DNA from: Selenomonas ruminantium subsp. lactilytica TAM6421
GTDB lineage: Bacteria > Bacillota > Negativicutes > Selenomonadales > Selenomonadaceae
DNA: 64,000 nucleotides
Assembly: GCF_000284095.1 (NCBI RefSeq)
Contig: NC_017078.1
Coordinates: 124,001-188,000 of the forward strand
Reading direction: 5' to 3'
Position numbers and translations under genes: made by a program. Positions within the stretch are counted from its first letter, which is position 1, and each line of letters starts with the position of its first letter. Below the pieces are notes generated by a model that was given only the letters and a program-made list of their open reading frames with translations, did no database searches and was not told the origin of the DNA. Shown piece by piece: positions 25,542-33,890 of this stretch.

Positions 25542-26697
25542 AGAGCAGGAGTGTCTGTTCTGGAAAAGTGCCGGGACTGCCCGTTGGGCATACAATTACT
25601 TTCTCGAAGCGAACGAAGCGGCCTACAAGGCATGGCTTAAAAATGACAAGGTCGGCAAGCGTAGCGTCAGCGAGGGCGAAATAAGGAAACACATCAACAA
25701 CGTCCTAAAGAAAACAACCCATACATGGCTCAAAGAGGTAGGAAGCAATGTAATGAAACAGGCTGTTAAGGACGCAAACCTGGCCTTGCAAAGATATTTC
25801 AAGGGCATATCTGGGAAACCTAAATTCAAGAGCCGTCATAGGAGCAAGATTAGTTTCTATGTGAACTACGAAAGCCTTGTGAGGAAGCCAAATGGCTTCC
25901 ATGGTGAGAAGATAGGTTTTGTGAAGACGGCGGCTCCCCTGCCTAAGATACCAAAAGGCAAGAAATATGCCAATCCGCATATATCCTTTGATGGCAGGTA
26001 TTGGTATCTGTCAGTTGGCTATGAAGTTCAGCAGGAAGAAACTGAGCTGACTGGCGGGAGTCTGGGCATAGACCTTGGTATTAAGTCGTTGGCGATTGTT
26101 TCTAACGAGGACGCTACAGAAACCCACTTCTACAAGAACATCAATAAGTCTGCGGAAGTAAGAAGGTTGGAAAAGAAGCTGAAGCGTGAGCAACGAAAGG
26201 CATCTCGCAAACTGGAATCAAATATCAAGAGCCACGACAAAAATCGCCATCCGATATGGATTCGCCCACTTCGAGAATGTAGGAACCTAGACAAGCAGAA
26301 CAAGAAAATACAGCTTATTCACAAACGCCTTACAGACATTCGCAACAATCATCTTCATCAGACAACATCTGAGATAGTGAAAACCAAGCCGTCACAGATA
26401 GTCATGGAGGATTTGAATGTCAAGGGCATGATGAAGAATAAGTACCTGTCAGAAGCTATCGCAAAACAAAAATTCTATGAGTTTAAGCGGCAGATTCAGT
26501 ACAAGGCTGAAATGTACGGCATAAAGGTCATAGAGGTAGACAGATTTTATGCAAGCTCCAAAACTTGCAGTCATTGCGGAAATGTCAAAAAGGACTTGAA
26601 GCTTTCAGACCGCATTTATGTCTGCCCTGTATGCGGAGCAAAGCTGGACAGGGATTTGAACGCTGCTATCAACTTAGCAAATTATAAGATGGCTTAG
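25504..26697 (+). CDS. tnpB: TnpB RNA-guided endonuclease of the IStron
   Basis: A 397-residue TnpB with an intact RuvC site: Asp190 in GIDLGIKS, Glu302 in IVMEDLNV and the Asp of LDRDLNAA (381-388). The zinc ribbon is C355/C358 and C374/C377. The family uses an omega RNA from the element's right end to cut sites that lack the element, which keeps the element from being lost. Nothing suggests inactivation. The start lies within tnpA, so translation is probably coupled. Confidence 0.93.
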   Translation: MQRAVKIRLLPTKEQECLFWKSAGTARWAYNYFLEANEAAYKAWLKNDKVGKRSVSEGEIRKHINNVLKKTTHTWLKEVGSNVMKQAVKDANLALQRYFKGISGKPKFKSRHRSKISFYVNYESLVRKPNGFHGEKIGFVKTAAPLPKIPKGKKYANPHISFDGRYWYLSVGYEVQQEETELTGGSLGIDLGIKSLAIVSNEDATETHFYKNINKSAEVRRLEKKLKREQRKASRKLESNIKSHDKNRHPIWIRPLRECRNLDKQNKKIQLIHKRLTDIRNNHLHQTTSEIVKTKPSQIVMEDLNVKGMMKNKYLSEAIAKQKFYEFKRQIQYKAEMYGIKVIEVDRFYASSKTCSHCGNVKKDLKLSDRIYVCPVCGAKLDRDLNAAINLANYKMA

Positions 26698-26910
26698 GAA
26701 ATTTCACCTTCAAGAAAACCTAAGCATGTACCTATCGCTACTAGGGAATTTAAGCCTGTGGAGCGTTATATTAAACGAGAGTAGCTTGTTCTTCGGAGTG
26801 GCAAAATCGGACGCAATGAATCAGGAAGGTGTCTTGTGAAGGGCACCACAGCGTAAATATGTGTAACTCTGTGCAGATTTGTACATATTTATCGTAGCGG
26901 GAAATAAAAG
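26698..26910 (+). ncRNA. Right end of the IStron: probable omega RNA region and 3' splice site
   Basis: The 213 bases after tnpB hold no gene. By analogy with other TnpB elements, the omega RNA scaffold should end exactly at the element boundary, with host sequence (GGGCAGTGCTGG onward) as guide. Candidate hairpins include GGTGTCTTGTGAAGGGCACC. The same stretch contains the end of the intron (AAATAAAAG), so the RNA can either be spliced or mature to a guide. Structure and ends are inferred. Confidence 0.6.
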
Positions 26911-27890
26911 GGGCAGTGCTGGTACACAGACATCTTGCAGATTTGAAGGAAGCTGAAATTAGCGGATTGCAAATCCTGGGAATTGCAATCTTGTTGGGGC
27001 TTTTATTATCTGCCCTGCTGGCAGCTGCTCTGGCTAAGCGATTTATCGCTCCTCTCTATAGGATGAAGGACACCGCAGAAGCATTCCGGGCTGGAGACTA
27101 TCAGGCTCGCACGGGGCTGCATCAAAATGACGAGCTGGGGCTTTTAGCAGAAAGTCTGGATGAACTGGGGATGCGTCTGGAAGAAGCGAAAGCTGAGCGT
27201 GATAACGTCCAAAAGCAGCGTCAGGAATTTTTGGCGGCGGTATCCCATGAACTTCGTACACCGCTGACCGTCATCAAGGGAACCTGGGAACTTTTGGAGT
27301 CCGGGATAATAAAGGAAGGGGCAAAGCTTCAGGAATGCCGCCAGAGAATAGCGGAAAATCTCGCCATGCTGGAACGGCTGGTTCGCGACCTGTTGGAGCT
27401 GACCCGTTTGCAGAGCCCTGGATTTCAAGTACAGATGGAATCCTTGAACCTTTCGCAGCCCTTTGCCGATGCTATTCGCAGTGCGAATACGTTAGCAGAA
27501 AAGAAGGGGGTAAAGCTGGAAGCAGATCTGCCCCAGCTCGTGCCCTTTATGGGCGACTATGGCCGCCTGCGGCAGCTGTTGCTGATAATTCTGGACAACG
27601 CCATAAAATTTTCTCCGTCTGGAACTGCGGTGGATGTGCAGGGGCAGCTGACGGGAACTTTTTGGCAGATAAAAGTTACAGACCAGGGACCTGGCATTGC
27701 CCCGGAGGAACGGCTCCATATATTTGACCGCTTCAAGAAATCCGGCGAGGATAATGCCCAAGGAACTGGGCTAGGCCTGGCAATCGCCAGGGAAATTGCC
27801 ATACGTCACAATATCGAAATAAAATGTGAAAGTGAATTAGGCAAGGGAGCGGTATTTATCTTACAGGGGCAGATTGAACCTGCCATATAA
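26911..27890 (+). CDS. Sensor histidine kinase, 3' exon (HAMP and kinase core)
   Basis: The second part of the split kinase. Reading from VLVHRHLADLKEAE it has the second membrane helix (ILGIAILLGLLLSALLAAAL), HAMP, the phospho-acceptor box AAVSHELRTPLTVI, and the ATPase domain with N box DNAIKFSP, G1 DQGPGIAPEE and G2 GTGLGLAIA. It has no plausible start of its own (no ribosome site before the GTG at 26916), which supports a joined transcript. Confidence 0.88.
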
Positions 27891-27937
27891 AAAAACGGCG
27901 TCAGGAATCCCAAGGGATCCTGAACGCCGTTTTTTTA
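27891..27937. terminator. Bidirectional terminator
   Basis: AAAAACGGCG-TCAGGA and TCCTGAACGCCGTTTTTTT pair around a short loop between the kinase gene and the convergent transporter gene. Confidence 0.85.
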
Positions 27938-27947
27938 TACAGTAAGG

Positions 27948-28859
27948 TTATGCTCCTTTGGTGGGGCTCTTTCTTGTTAACAGGAAAACGGTACCAATTA
28001 TCAGGGCTGTGCCGATGATGTCCATAAAACCGAAACTGGCATTAAGGAAGATAATGGACAGGATAATGGCGGATAAGGGCTCCACAGAACCGAGTATGCT
28101 GGCCTCAGCGGGCTGGATGTATTTTATGCTGCCTAGATAACAGCCAAAGGCAATAACCGTGCCAAAGACGATTACATAGGCATAGATAAGTGCAGAAAAA
28201 TCATTCCAGACGCCGGAAAATTGCCAGGGCGGGCAAAGGGGCATTAGTGCCAGTCCCCCCAGCAGCATGCCCCAGCCGATGACAAGGGGAGCCCGCCACT
28301 TGCGAATCAGACGTTTGGGCTTCATGGTGTAGATAGCAGCGGCGGCAGCAGAGGCAAGCCCCCATAATAAGGCGTTAAGGGGAATGGATAAGGTATCCAG
28401 CTTTCCATGGGTTACCAAAAGGAATGTTCCCAGTACAGCCATGGCTACACAGATCAGCTCGATATATTGCGGCAGTTTGTGACTGACTAAGCTATTGTAG
28501 CTGATGATGATTATGGGCATAAGATATTGCAGGACCGTGGCAGCTGCCGCATTGCCCTGCTGGATGCAGGCAAAATAAGTATATTGCACCGCCAGCATGC
28601 CAAAGATGGCGAAAATAAGAATATCCTTGGCATCTTTTCTGTCCTTCCAGATTTGTAAAGGACTTTCTCGGTAATGGGCAAAATCCATCAGCAAAAATAA
28701 AACGCCTGCTATCAGCATTCGGGAAACCACCAGCCATGCTGTGGAAAAGCCACAATCCTGCAGCAGATATTGCCCGGCAACGCCGCTGCCGCCCCACATG
28801 GAGGCTCCAAGGCAAACCATGGCAAGCCCCTTTTTACGCTCCGTCATAAATGTATTCAC
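27948..28859 (-). CDS. EamA/DMT-superfamily transporter
   Basis: A 303-residue inner-membrane protein with ten predicted helices in two EamA repeats (first repeat from GLAMVCLGASMWGGSGVAGQ, second from NALLWGLASAAAAAIYT). The PAEASILGSVEPLSA stretch in the last third is the family's conserved loop. Members export or import metabolites; the substrate is unknown. It is a single gene. Confidence 0.85.
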   Translation of the reverse strand: MNTFMTERKKGLAMVCLGASMWGGSGVAGQYLLQDCGFSTAWLVVSRMLIAGVLFLLMDFAHYRESPLQIWKDRKDAKDILIFAIFGMLAVQYTYFACIQQGNAAAATVLQYLMPIIIISYNSLVSHKLPQYIELICVAMAVLGTFLLVTHGKLDTLSIPLNALLWGLASAAAAAIYTMKPKRLIRKWRAPLVIGWGMLLGGLALMPLCPPWQFSGVWNDFSALIYAYVIVFGTVIAFGCYLGSIKYIQPAEASILGSVEPLSAIILSIIFLNASFGFMDIIGTALIIGTVFLLTRKSPTKGA

Positions 28860-28970
28860 TTTATTAGAACACCACCAGATAAGAAAATAGATGGTTCTAT
28901 TATACCATTGACGGAGTAGCTGGGAAGGAGATTTTTGCAGGAAAATATATACACAATGGTCTTTGCGGTG

Positions 28971-28999
28971 TTGACAGATATACTTGCGAGATGTAATAT
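28971..28999 (+). promoter_or_regulatory. Promoter of the BASS transporter gene
   Basis: TTGACA 28971-28976 and TAATAT 28994-28999, spacing 17 bases, 33 bases before the start codon. Confidence 0.7.
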
Positions 29000-29031
29000 T
29001 GTAAACATAATATCATGAAAGGATTGGTCTT

Positions 29032-29991
29032 ATGCATTATTTGGAAAAACTCAGCAATTTTATCTCGAAGTACATGGCCGTGCTTGTTATCCTGGTGGCT
29101 GCCATTGCCTTGCTGGAGCCGATGAGCTTTAAGTGGGTGGCACCAAACATCAGCATGCTGTTGGGCGTGGTCATGTTCGGCATGGGGATGACCCTCAAGC
29201 TCTCGGATTTCAAGCTGGTCTTCCAGCGTCCGCGGGATGTGTTTATCGGAGCCCTGGCCCAGTTTACGATCATGCCTCTGCTGGCTTATGTTTTGGCAAT
29301 GGCCTTCAATCTGCCGCCGGAACTGGCTGCTGGTGTCATTTTGGTAGGCACCTGTCCTGGTGGAACATCTTCCAATGTCATGACCTATCTGGCTCGCGGG
29401 GATGTGGCCTTGTCGGTATCCATGACCATGACCACCACGATTTTGGCCCCCATCGTTACACCGCTTCTTACCTGGTGGCTGGCCGGTGCCTGGGTGGAGA
29501 TTTCTCTGTCTGCCATGATGATGTCCATCGTGCAGGTGGTAATTCTGCCGATTGTATTGGGAATCGTCATCAATTCCTTCTTTGAAAAACAGGTGCAAAA
29601 GGTGGTCAAAGTTTTGCCCCTTGTTTCGGTTCTTGCTATTGTCCTGATTGTTGGCGGTGTTGTAGCGGTTAGCTCCCAGAAAATTTTGGAGACGGGCCTG
29701 CTCATTATGGCAGTGGTTATGTGCCATAACCTTTTGGGGTATGGTATCGGATTCCTGTTGGCGAAGGCATGCCATATGAATATGGCAAAGGCTAAGGCCA
29801 TTTCCATCGAAGTGGGAATGCAGAATTCCGGACTAGCCACCTCGTTGGCTATGCTTCACTTCGGGCCGGCGGCTGCCATTCCTGGAGCTATATTCAGCGT
29901 GTGGCATAACATTTCCGGCTCGTTGGCAGCGAACTATTTGTCCAGCCGTGTGAACAAGGAAGAAATGCCCGTCGCACAGACAGCAGAATAA
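29032..29991 (+). CDS. Bile acid:sodium symporter family (BASS) transporter
   Basis: A 319-residue protein with about ten membrane segments. The two crossover motifs of the family are clear: GTCPGGTSSNVMTYLARGD and EVGMQNSGLATSLA. Bacterial members carry bile acids, pantothenate precursors or other organic anions with Na+; the substrate is not determinable. AAAGGA precedes the ATG. Confidence 0.88.
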   Translation: MHYLEKLSNFISKYMAVLVILVAAIALLEPMSFKWVAPNISMLLGVVMFGMGMTLKLSDFKLVFQRPRDVFIGALAQFTIMPLLAYVLAMAFNLPPELAAGVILVGTCPGGTSSNVMTYLARGDVALSVSMTMTTTILAPIVTPLLTWWLAGAWVEISLSAMMMSIVQVVILPIVLGIVINSFFEKQVQKVVKVLPLVSVLAIVLIVGGVVAVSSQKILETGLLIMAVVMCHNLLGYGIGFLLAKACHMNMAKAKAISIEVGMQNSGLATSLAMLHFGPAAAIPGAIFSVWHNISGSLAANYLSSRVNKEEMPVAQTAE

Positions 29992-30000
29992 CGGAAATAC

Positions 30001-30031
30001 AAAAAGAGGCCACTTAGTATGGCCTCTTTTT
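30001..30031 (+). terminator. Terminator of the BASS gene
   Basis: AAAAAGAGGCC and GGCCTCTTTTT form a perfect 11-bp arm pair. Confidence 0.85.
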
Positions 30032-30062
30032 GGCTGTGTATTATATTTGTAGGAGAGCTTTA
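30030..30062. repeat. Dispersed repeat copy 1 (TGGCTGTGTATTATATTT family)
   Basis: TTGGCTGTGTATTATATTTG then TAGGAGAGCTTTA directly follows a terminator hairpin. Similar sequence recurs at 33.36 and 44.15 kb, each time right after a GC-rich hairpin. This copy lacks the AACGAAAGCC end. Confidence 0.6.
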
Positions 30063-30440
30063 GTCTAAAAAATTATCTCTGAGCAAAGCAATTTCCTGGG
30101 CATAGCCAGCGAGTTCATTGGGCGTTTCCAGTATAAAAGGCAGGTGCCGCAGTTGGGGATGGTTGATGACTCTGGTCAGTGCTCCGAGACCAATGCAGCC
30201 CTGACCAATGCAGACATGTCGGTCTTTGTGGGAGCCACAGGGATTCAGGCTGTCGTTGAGGTGGATAGACTTGAGGCGTTCGAGACCGATTTTTCCGGCC
30301 ATGGTCTCCAGAAGTACAGTGGTGGACTGGTCTGGGGAGAGCACGCGGTTAAGCTCCTCTGCAAAGTCGATAAAGGCTTTGACATCTGCAAGGTCAATGT
30401 CCTTGGCCTTGCCCCCGCGGGGATTGCGGGTGATTTTGCT
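30060..30440 (-). pseudogene. Remnant of an endonuclease IV gene with two internal deletions
   Basis: Compared with the intact nfo at 41.07-41.90 kb, three blocks remain in one frame: [20 protein letters not shown] to FAEE, then [20 protein letters not shown], then [20 protein letters not shown] to the C-terminus. The first join (FAEE-LNRVL) removes about 90 codons, the second (AGK-IGLER) about 55. The zinc and catalytic residues in the missing blocks are lost. The 5' end is also gone. Confidence 0.85.
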
Positions 30441-30739
30441 TATGCTGTAATTTTATCACAGGTGAGCATTGGTGTACAAAAATGTAAAAGGGCTTAAAGC
30501 CCAAAGGAGTTTAGGTACAGGATGAACAGGAAAATCGGATTTTGGAAACAGGTTTGGGATCGGAGCAAACGGCACAGCTTAGAATGCTGTTACAAGCGGC
30601 AGAAAAATTGGTATAAGATACTACACTATTTTGCCCGGAAATAAGCTTTGATATAGATAGGGTTGATTTAACATCAGCTGCATGGTAACATAAGAAAATA
30701 AACAGGTGCCTGCTGCCATCGGGGAGCAGGAAAGACGCT

Positions 30740-30779
30740 ATAACTTTATCATTAGTTAGGTCATGGAAGATAAAGTTAT
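30740..30779. promoter_or_regulatory. Inverted repeat upstream of fliB
   Basis: ATAACTTTATC (30740-30750) and GATAAAGTTAT (30769-30779) form an 11-bp perfect inverted repeat. The rest of the gap 30441-30739 contains only short hairpins (GGGCTTAAAGCCC; CCTGCT/AGCAGG) and no convincing gene. Confidence 0.45.
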
Positions 30780-30817
30780 GGCGTTCTTTGCATATTGGAA
30801 GCAAAGGAGAGAATGGT

Positions 30818-31663
30818 TTGCGTTTTACTACAATCTATCCTGATTTTTACAAGGATTTCTGCTGCAAGGCTGATAAATGTCAGCATACCTGCTGTGCAGG
30901 CTGGGAGATTGATATCGATGCGTCAACGGCAGATAAATATCAGCAGCTTACAGGGCAATTAGGCGATACCATCCGTCAAAATATTGTGGAGGTGGATGGT
31001 GTCTGGCAGTTCCGCCTGCGTGAGGATGACCGTTGCCCATTCTTGCGTGAGGATGGCCTCTGTGAACTTATTCGCAGAGCTGACGAGTCCATACTTTGCG
31101 ATATTTGCAGCAATCATCCGCGGTTTTTCGTGACAGTAGGCGATTATGAGCTGGCCGGTGTGGGGCTTAGCTGCGAAAAAAGCTGTGAGTTGCTGTTGGC
31201 GGTTACAGAACCGCTATGTTTTCAGACAGAAAGCGGCGATAACCTGTCACTGAAGGAACTGTTGCAGAGTCTATCGCTGCCGGTCAGTGACGAAGATTTA
31301 TGCTACCAGACAGGTATTACAGCTGACGATGCAGAATTTATACTGGAGTGCATGGAAAAGACGGAACCCATTGATGCGGCGTGGACGGCACAGTTATTGC
31401 AGCTGCGTTCGGAACCATTTGCGGCTGATGCCGAGGTACCATGTGTTTTTGACCGTATCTATCAATATATCCTCTATCGTGCCCTGGAACATGTGCCGGC
31501 ATATGGTTTGGGAACGGTGCTTTCCTATGTACAGTTGAATACGGATTTTATCTATTTGACCTATCGTTTGACTGGTCAGCTTGACGAGTCAATCCGCCGC
31601 TGGTCCGAACAGATTGAGTACAGCACGGAAAATGTCAAACTACTGCTGGAATTATTGGTTTGA
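30818..31663 (+). CDS. fliB: Flagellin lysine-N-methylase
   Basis: A 281-residue, cysteine-rich protein of the FliB family, which methylates lysines of flagellin. Typical are the opening YPDFYKDFCCKADKCQHTCC with GWEIDID, then CPFLREDGLCEL, CDICSNHPRFF and SCEKSCE. The start is set at TTG 30818 because GGAG ends about 8 bases before it and homologues begin at this point (MRFTTIYP). No flagellin gene is in the window. A heavily deleted paralogue lies at 16.88 kb. Confidence 0.82.
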   Translation: MRFTTIYPDFYKDFCCKADKCQHTCCAGWEIDIDASTADKYQQLTGQLGDTIRQNIVEVDGVWQFRLREDDRCPFLREDGLCELIRRADESILCDICSNHPRFFVTVGDYELAGVGLSCEKSCELLLAVTEPLCFQTESGDNLSLKELLQSLSLPVSDEDLCYQTGITADDAEFILECMEKTEPIDAAWTAQLLQLRSEPFAADAEVPCVFDRIYQYILYRALEHVPAYGLGTVLSYVQLNTDFIYLTYRLTGQLDESIRRWSEQIEYSTENVKLLLELLV

Positions 31664-31679
31664 AGGGGGATGTTGAGCT

Positions 31680-32684
31680 ATGAAATTAGCAATTTTAGGT
31701 ACTGGCATGATTGTGAAGGACGGAGCACTTCCTGCCCTTAAAGAGGCACCGGAGGTTAAAGCAGAGGCTATTTATGCCCGCCCTTCCAGCAGGGAAAAAG
31801 CGGAGGAATTGAGTGCAGCCTATGCCATTCCTAAGGTTTATACGGACTATGATGAACTGCTGGCTGACCCCGAAATCGATTTTGTCTATGTGGGGCTTAT
31901 CAACAGCGTTCATTATGAATATACGAAAAAGGCATTGCTGGCGGGCAAGAACGTTATCGTGGAAAAGCCCTTTGCCTCAGCAGCCAGGGAAGTGCGGGAG
32001 CTTAGACAGCTGGCTCTGGACAAGGGATTGTATGTCTTTGAAGCGGTAACGATTCATTACCTGCCCAATTTTGCCGCCATCAAGGAGGCTTTGCCGAAAC
32101 TGGGCAAAATCAAGACTGTGGCAGCCAATTACTCTCAGTATTCCAGCCGCTATGACAAATATCTTAAAGGCGAGGTGCTGCCGGCTTTTGACCCGCAGCG
32201 TAGCGGTGGTGCTTTGTATGATATCAACATCTACAATCTGAATTTCATCATTGGCCTGTTTGGGGCACCGGAGTCCATTGCCTATACGGCCAATATTGGT
32301 TTTAACGGCATTGATACCAGCGGCATGGTCAAAATGCAGTATCCTGATTTCTTCGCTCTGGCCATTGGAGCCAAGGATTCGGAAAGTCCGGGTTATGTTA
32401 CCATTCAGGGAGAAAAGGGGTATATCAAGGTGACGGATACGCCCAATGAACTTCGTTCCTTTGAAATGAAGCTTCGTGGCAGCGGTGTTACCACCCATTA
32501 CGAGCTCAATAAATACAGCCATCGTATGGTGCATGAGTTCCAGGAGTTTGCCAGGATTTTTGCGGCCAAGGATTATGACCGGATGAAGCAGGGGCTGGAC
32601 GTGTCCGTGGCGGTGCTGGAAACCGCTGAGGAAGCCCGCAAGCAGGTGGGCGTTGTGTTCCCCTGTGATGAAGAAAAGGTCTAA
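31680..32684 (+). CDS. Gfo/Idh/MocA-family NAD(P)-dependent oxidoreductase
   Basis: A 334-residue dehydrogenase. The Rossmann start is KLAILGTGMIVKDGALPAL, and VIVEKPF holds the active-site lysine of the family. The C-terminal domain is the usual GFO_IDH_MocA sheet. Substrates in the family are sugars and inositols; none can be assigned. It lies 16 bases after fliB, probably cotranscribed. Confidence 0.87.
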   Translation: MKLAILGTGMIVKDGALPALKEAPEVKAEAIYARPSSREKAEELSAAYAIPKVYTDYDELLADPEIDFVYVGLINSVHYEYTKKALLAGKNVIVEKPFASAAREVRELRQLALDKGLYVFEAVTIHYLPNFAAIKEALPKLGKIKTVAANYSQYSSRYDKYLKGEVLPAFDPQRSGGALYDINIYNLNFIIGLFGAPESIAYTANIGFNGIDTSGMVKMQYPDFFALAIGAKDSESPGYVTIQGEKGYIKVTDTPNELRSFEMKLRGSGVTTHYELNKYSHRMVHEFQEFARIFAAKDYDRMKQGLDVSVAVLETAEEARKQVGVVFPCDEEKV

Positions 32685-32758
32685 ACAGAAAAACTGGTGC
32701 TGCCGGGACAGATTTTCTAGGCGAATGGTTTAACTTTATAATCTGCGTCACATAAACA

Positions 32759-32800
32759 GCCTCTATTGAGTTGGTTTTGTCGCTCAATGGAGGCCGTTTG
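32759..32800 (+). terminator. Terminator after the Gfo/Idh gene
   Basis: GCCTCTATTGAG and CTCAATGGAGGC (one G-T) with a 12-base loop, then GTTTGTTG. Confidence 0.6.
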
Positions 32801-32846
32801 TTGTGGCGTTGAATTGTCTATTTAGATGTGTTTTTTAGGAGGATTT

Positions 32847-33248
32847 ATGATGGAAACGAGCAAACGTGCGGAAGCAGGCGTAGAATTCAAGCGTAAGAAC
32901 AACTGTGCGCAGGCGGTACTGCTGGCCTTCCAGCCGGAAACAGGCATGGATGAGGAGGTCCTCAAGGCCATGGGCTCCGGTTTTGGCTCCGGCATGGGGG
33001 GCATGGAGGCTACCTGCGGGGCCCTGTGCGGTGCAGCCATGGCGGCAGGCCTCATCAACAAGAGCAATACGCCCACCAAGATGCTCTGCAAGGAGATGTT
33101 GCAGGATTTCAAGGCTGCAGCTGGTGCCACCATCTGTGGCGATTTGAAGGGCATAAAGACTGGGAAAATGCTCTTTAGCTGTGATGACTGTGTGCGGCAG
33201 GCCGTGCTTGTTTTGGAAAAACGTCTGGAGAAATTAGCTGAAAACTAA
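32847..33248 (+). CDS. C_GCAxxG_C_C family protein (redox-type, small)
   Basis: A 133-residue protein of the C-GCAxxG-C-C family: NNCAQAV, then ATCGALCGAAMAAG, then ICGDLKGIKTG and CDDCVRQAV give the spaced conserved cysteines. The function of the family is not established; a redox or metal role is usually assumed. AGGAGG precedes ATG 32847. Confidence 0.85.
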   Translation: MMETSKRAEAGVEFKRKNNCAQAVLLAFQPETGMDEEVLKAMGSGFGSGMGGMEATCGALCGAAMAAGLINKSNTPTKMLCKEMLQDFKAAAGATICGDLKGIKTGKMLFSCDDCVRQAVLVLEKRLEKLAEN

Positions 33249-33327
33249 ATGCACCGATTTCTTATAAGCCACGAGGTTCACTCACGAATCTGATCTGGAT
33301 ATATGGAACCCAAATGGTAACGCACCA

Positions 33328-33400
33328 AAAAGCGGCCGCATGAGCAGTACGGCCGCTTTTTGGCTGTGTATTATATTTTAGGAGAGCTTTAACGAAAGCC
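33328..33400. repeat. Terminator hairpin plus dispersed repeat copy 2
   Basis: AAAAAGCGGCCG and CGGCCGCTTTTT make a strong terminator around CATGAGCAGTA. It is followed by TGGCTGTGTATTATATTTTA and GGAGAGCTTTAACGAAAGCC. The hairpin loop and the tail are nearly identical in copy 3 at 44.12 kb, so the whole unit of about 75 bases is repeated. Confidence 0.75.
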
Positions 33401-33473
33401 TGGATATAATATAGCACTATTGAGAATGAAAATCAATAGATAGTTGAAAATTATTTTTACTAACGAAAAGAGC

Positions 33474-33500
33474 CCTCAGGTAATACACAAAACCCTGAGG
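33474..33500 (-). terminator. Hairpin at the 3' side of the glycerate kinase remnant
   Basis: CCTCAGG and CCTGAGG with a 13-base loop; read on the minus strand it is followed by CTCTTTTCG. Confidence 0.45.
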
Positions 33501-33539
33501 ACCTCATCACGTATTTAATGCTCTCCAACCTATATTCTA

Positions 33540-33869
33540 TCATGTTGAGCGGACATTGTCCAAATATTGTGCAGTAGATATGCGTAAAAGACGGAAAACC
33601 TGTTCGGCTGTGTCGGTCAGATTCTGTCGGACATTGTCTGGTTCCATGGCCTCCGGCAGCGTAGTGATTTGCCGCAGGATGGGGAAGTAGGCATCTATGC
33701 CGTGTTCATTGCAGCGTCTTGCATCCGGTGCTGCGCAGCCAGAGAAGGCTATGACTGGTTTGGCGTGACGTTTGGCAATCTGGGCTACGCCGATGGGCGC
33801 TTTGCCCATGACCATATGTTGCAGCCATCGATCTACTATGGGAATCATGTTTACAATGTTCAAACACAA
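33540..33869 (-). pseudogene. C-terminal fragment of a glycerate kinase
   Basis: The segment GKAPIGVAQIAKRHAKPVIA then FSGCAAPDARRCNEHGIDAY and the end DTAEQVFRLL match the C-terminal third of GlxK/GarK glycerate kinases (about 380 residues complete). The N-terminal two thirds are absent; the first codons (MCLNIVNMIPIVDRWLQHMV) are not typical. It lies 21 bases beyond the Gfo/Idh gene on the same strand, so it may still be transcribed. Confidence 0.8.
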
Positions 33870-33890
33870 CGCTTCCTTTCCCGTGATTTT

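Larger units (their letters stand above)
24322..26911 (+). mobile_element. IStron: group I intron plus IS607-type element inserted in a histidine kinase gene
   Basis: About 2590 bases between two halves of one gene. The left third is a group I intron RNA, the right two thirds encode an IS607-type serine recombinase and TnpB. The flanks read AAT-GGG|TAAC on the left and AAAAG|GGGCAG on the right; removing the element between GG dinucleotides, the IS607 target type, restores GAT AAT GGG GCA GTG in frame. There is no target duplication, as expected for a serine recombinase. Exact ends are uncertain by 1-2 bases because of the G runs. Inverted ACAAATCTG (left) and CAGATTTGT (right) occur near the ends. 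Confidence 0.88.
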
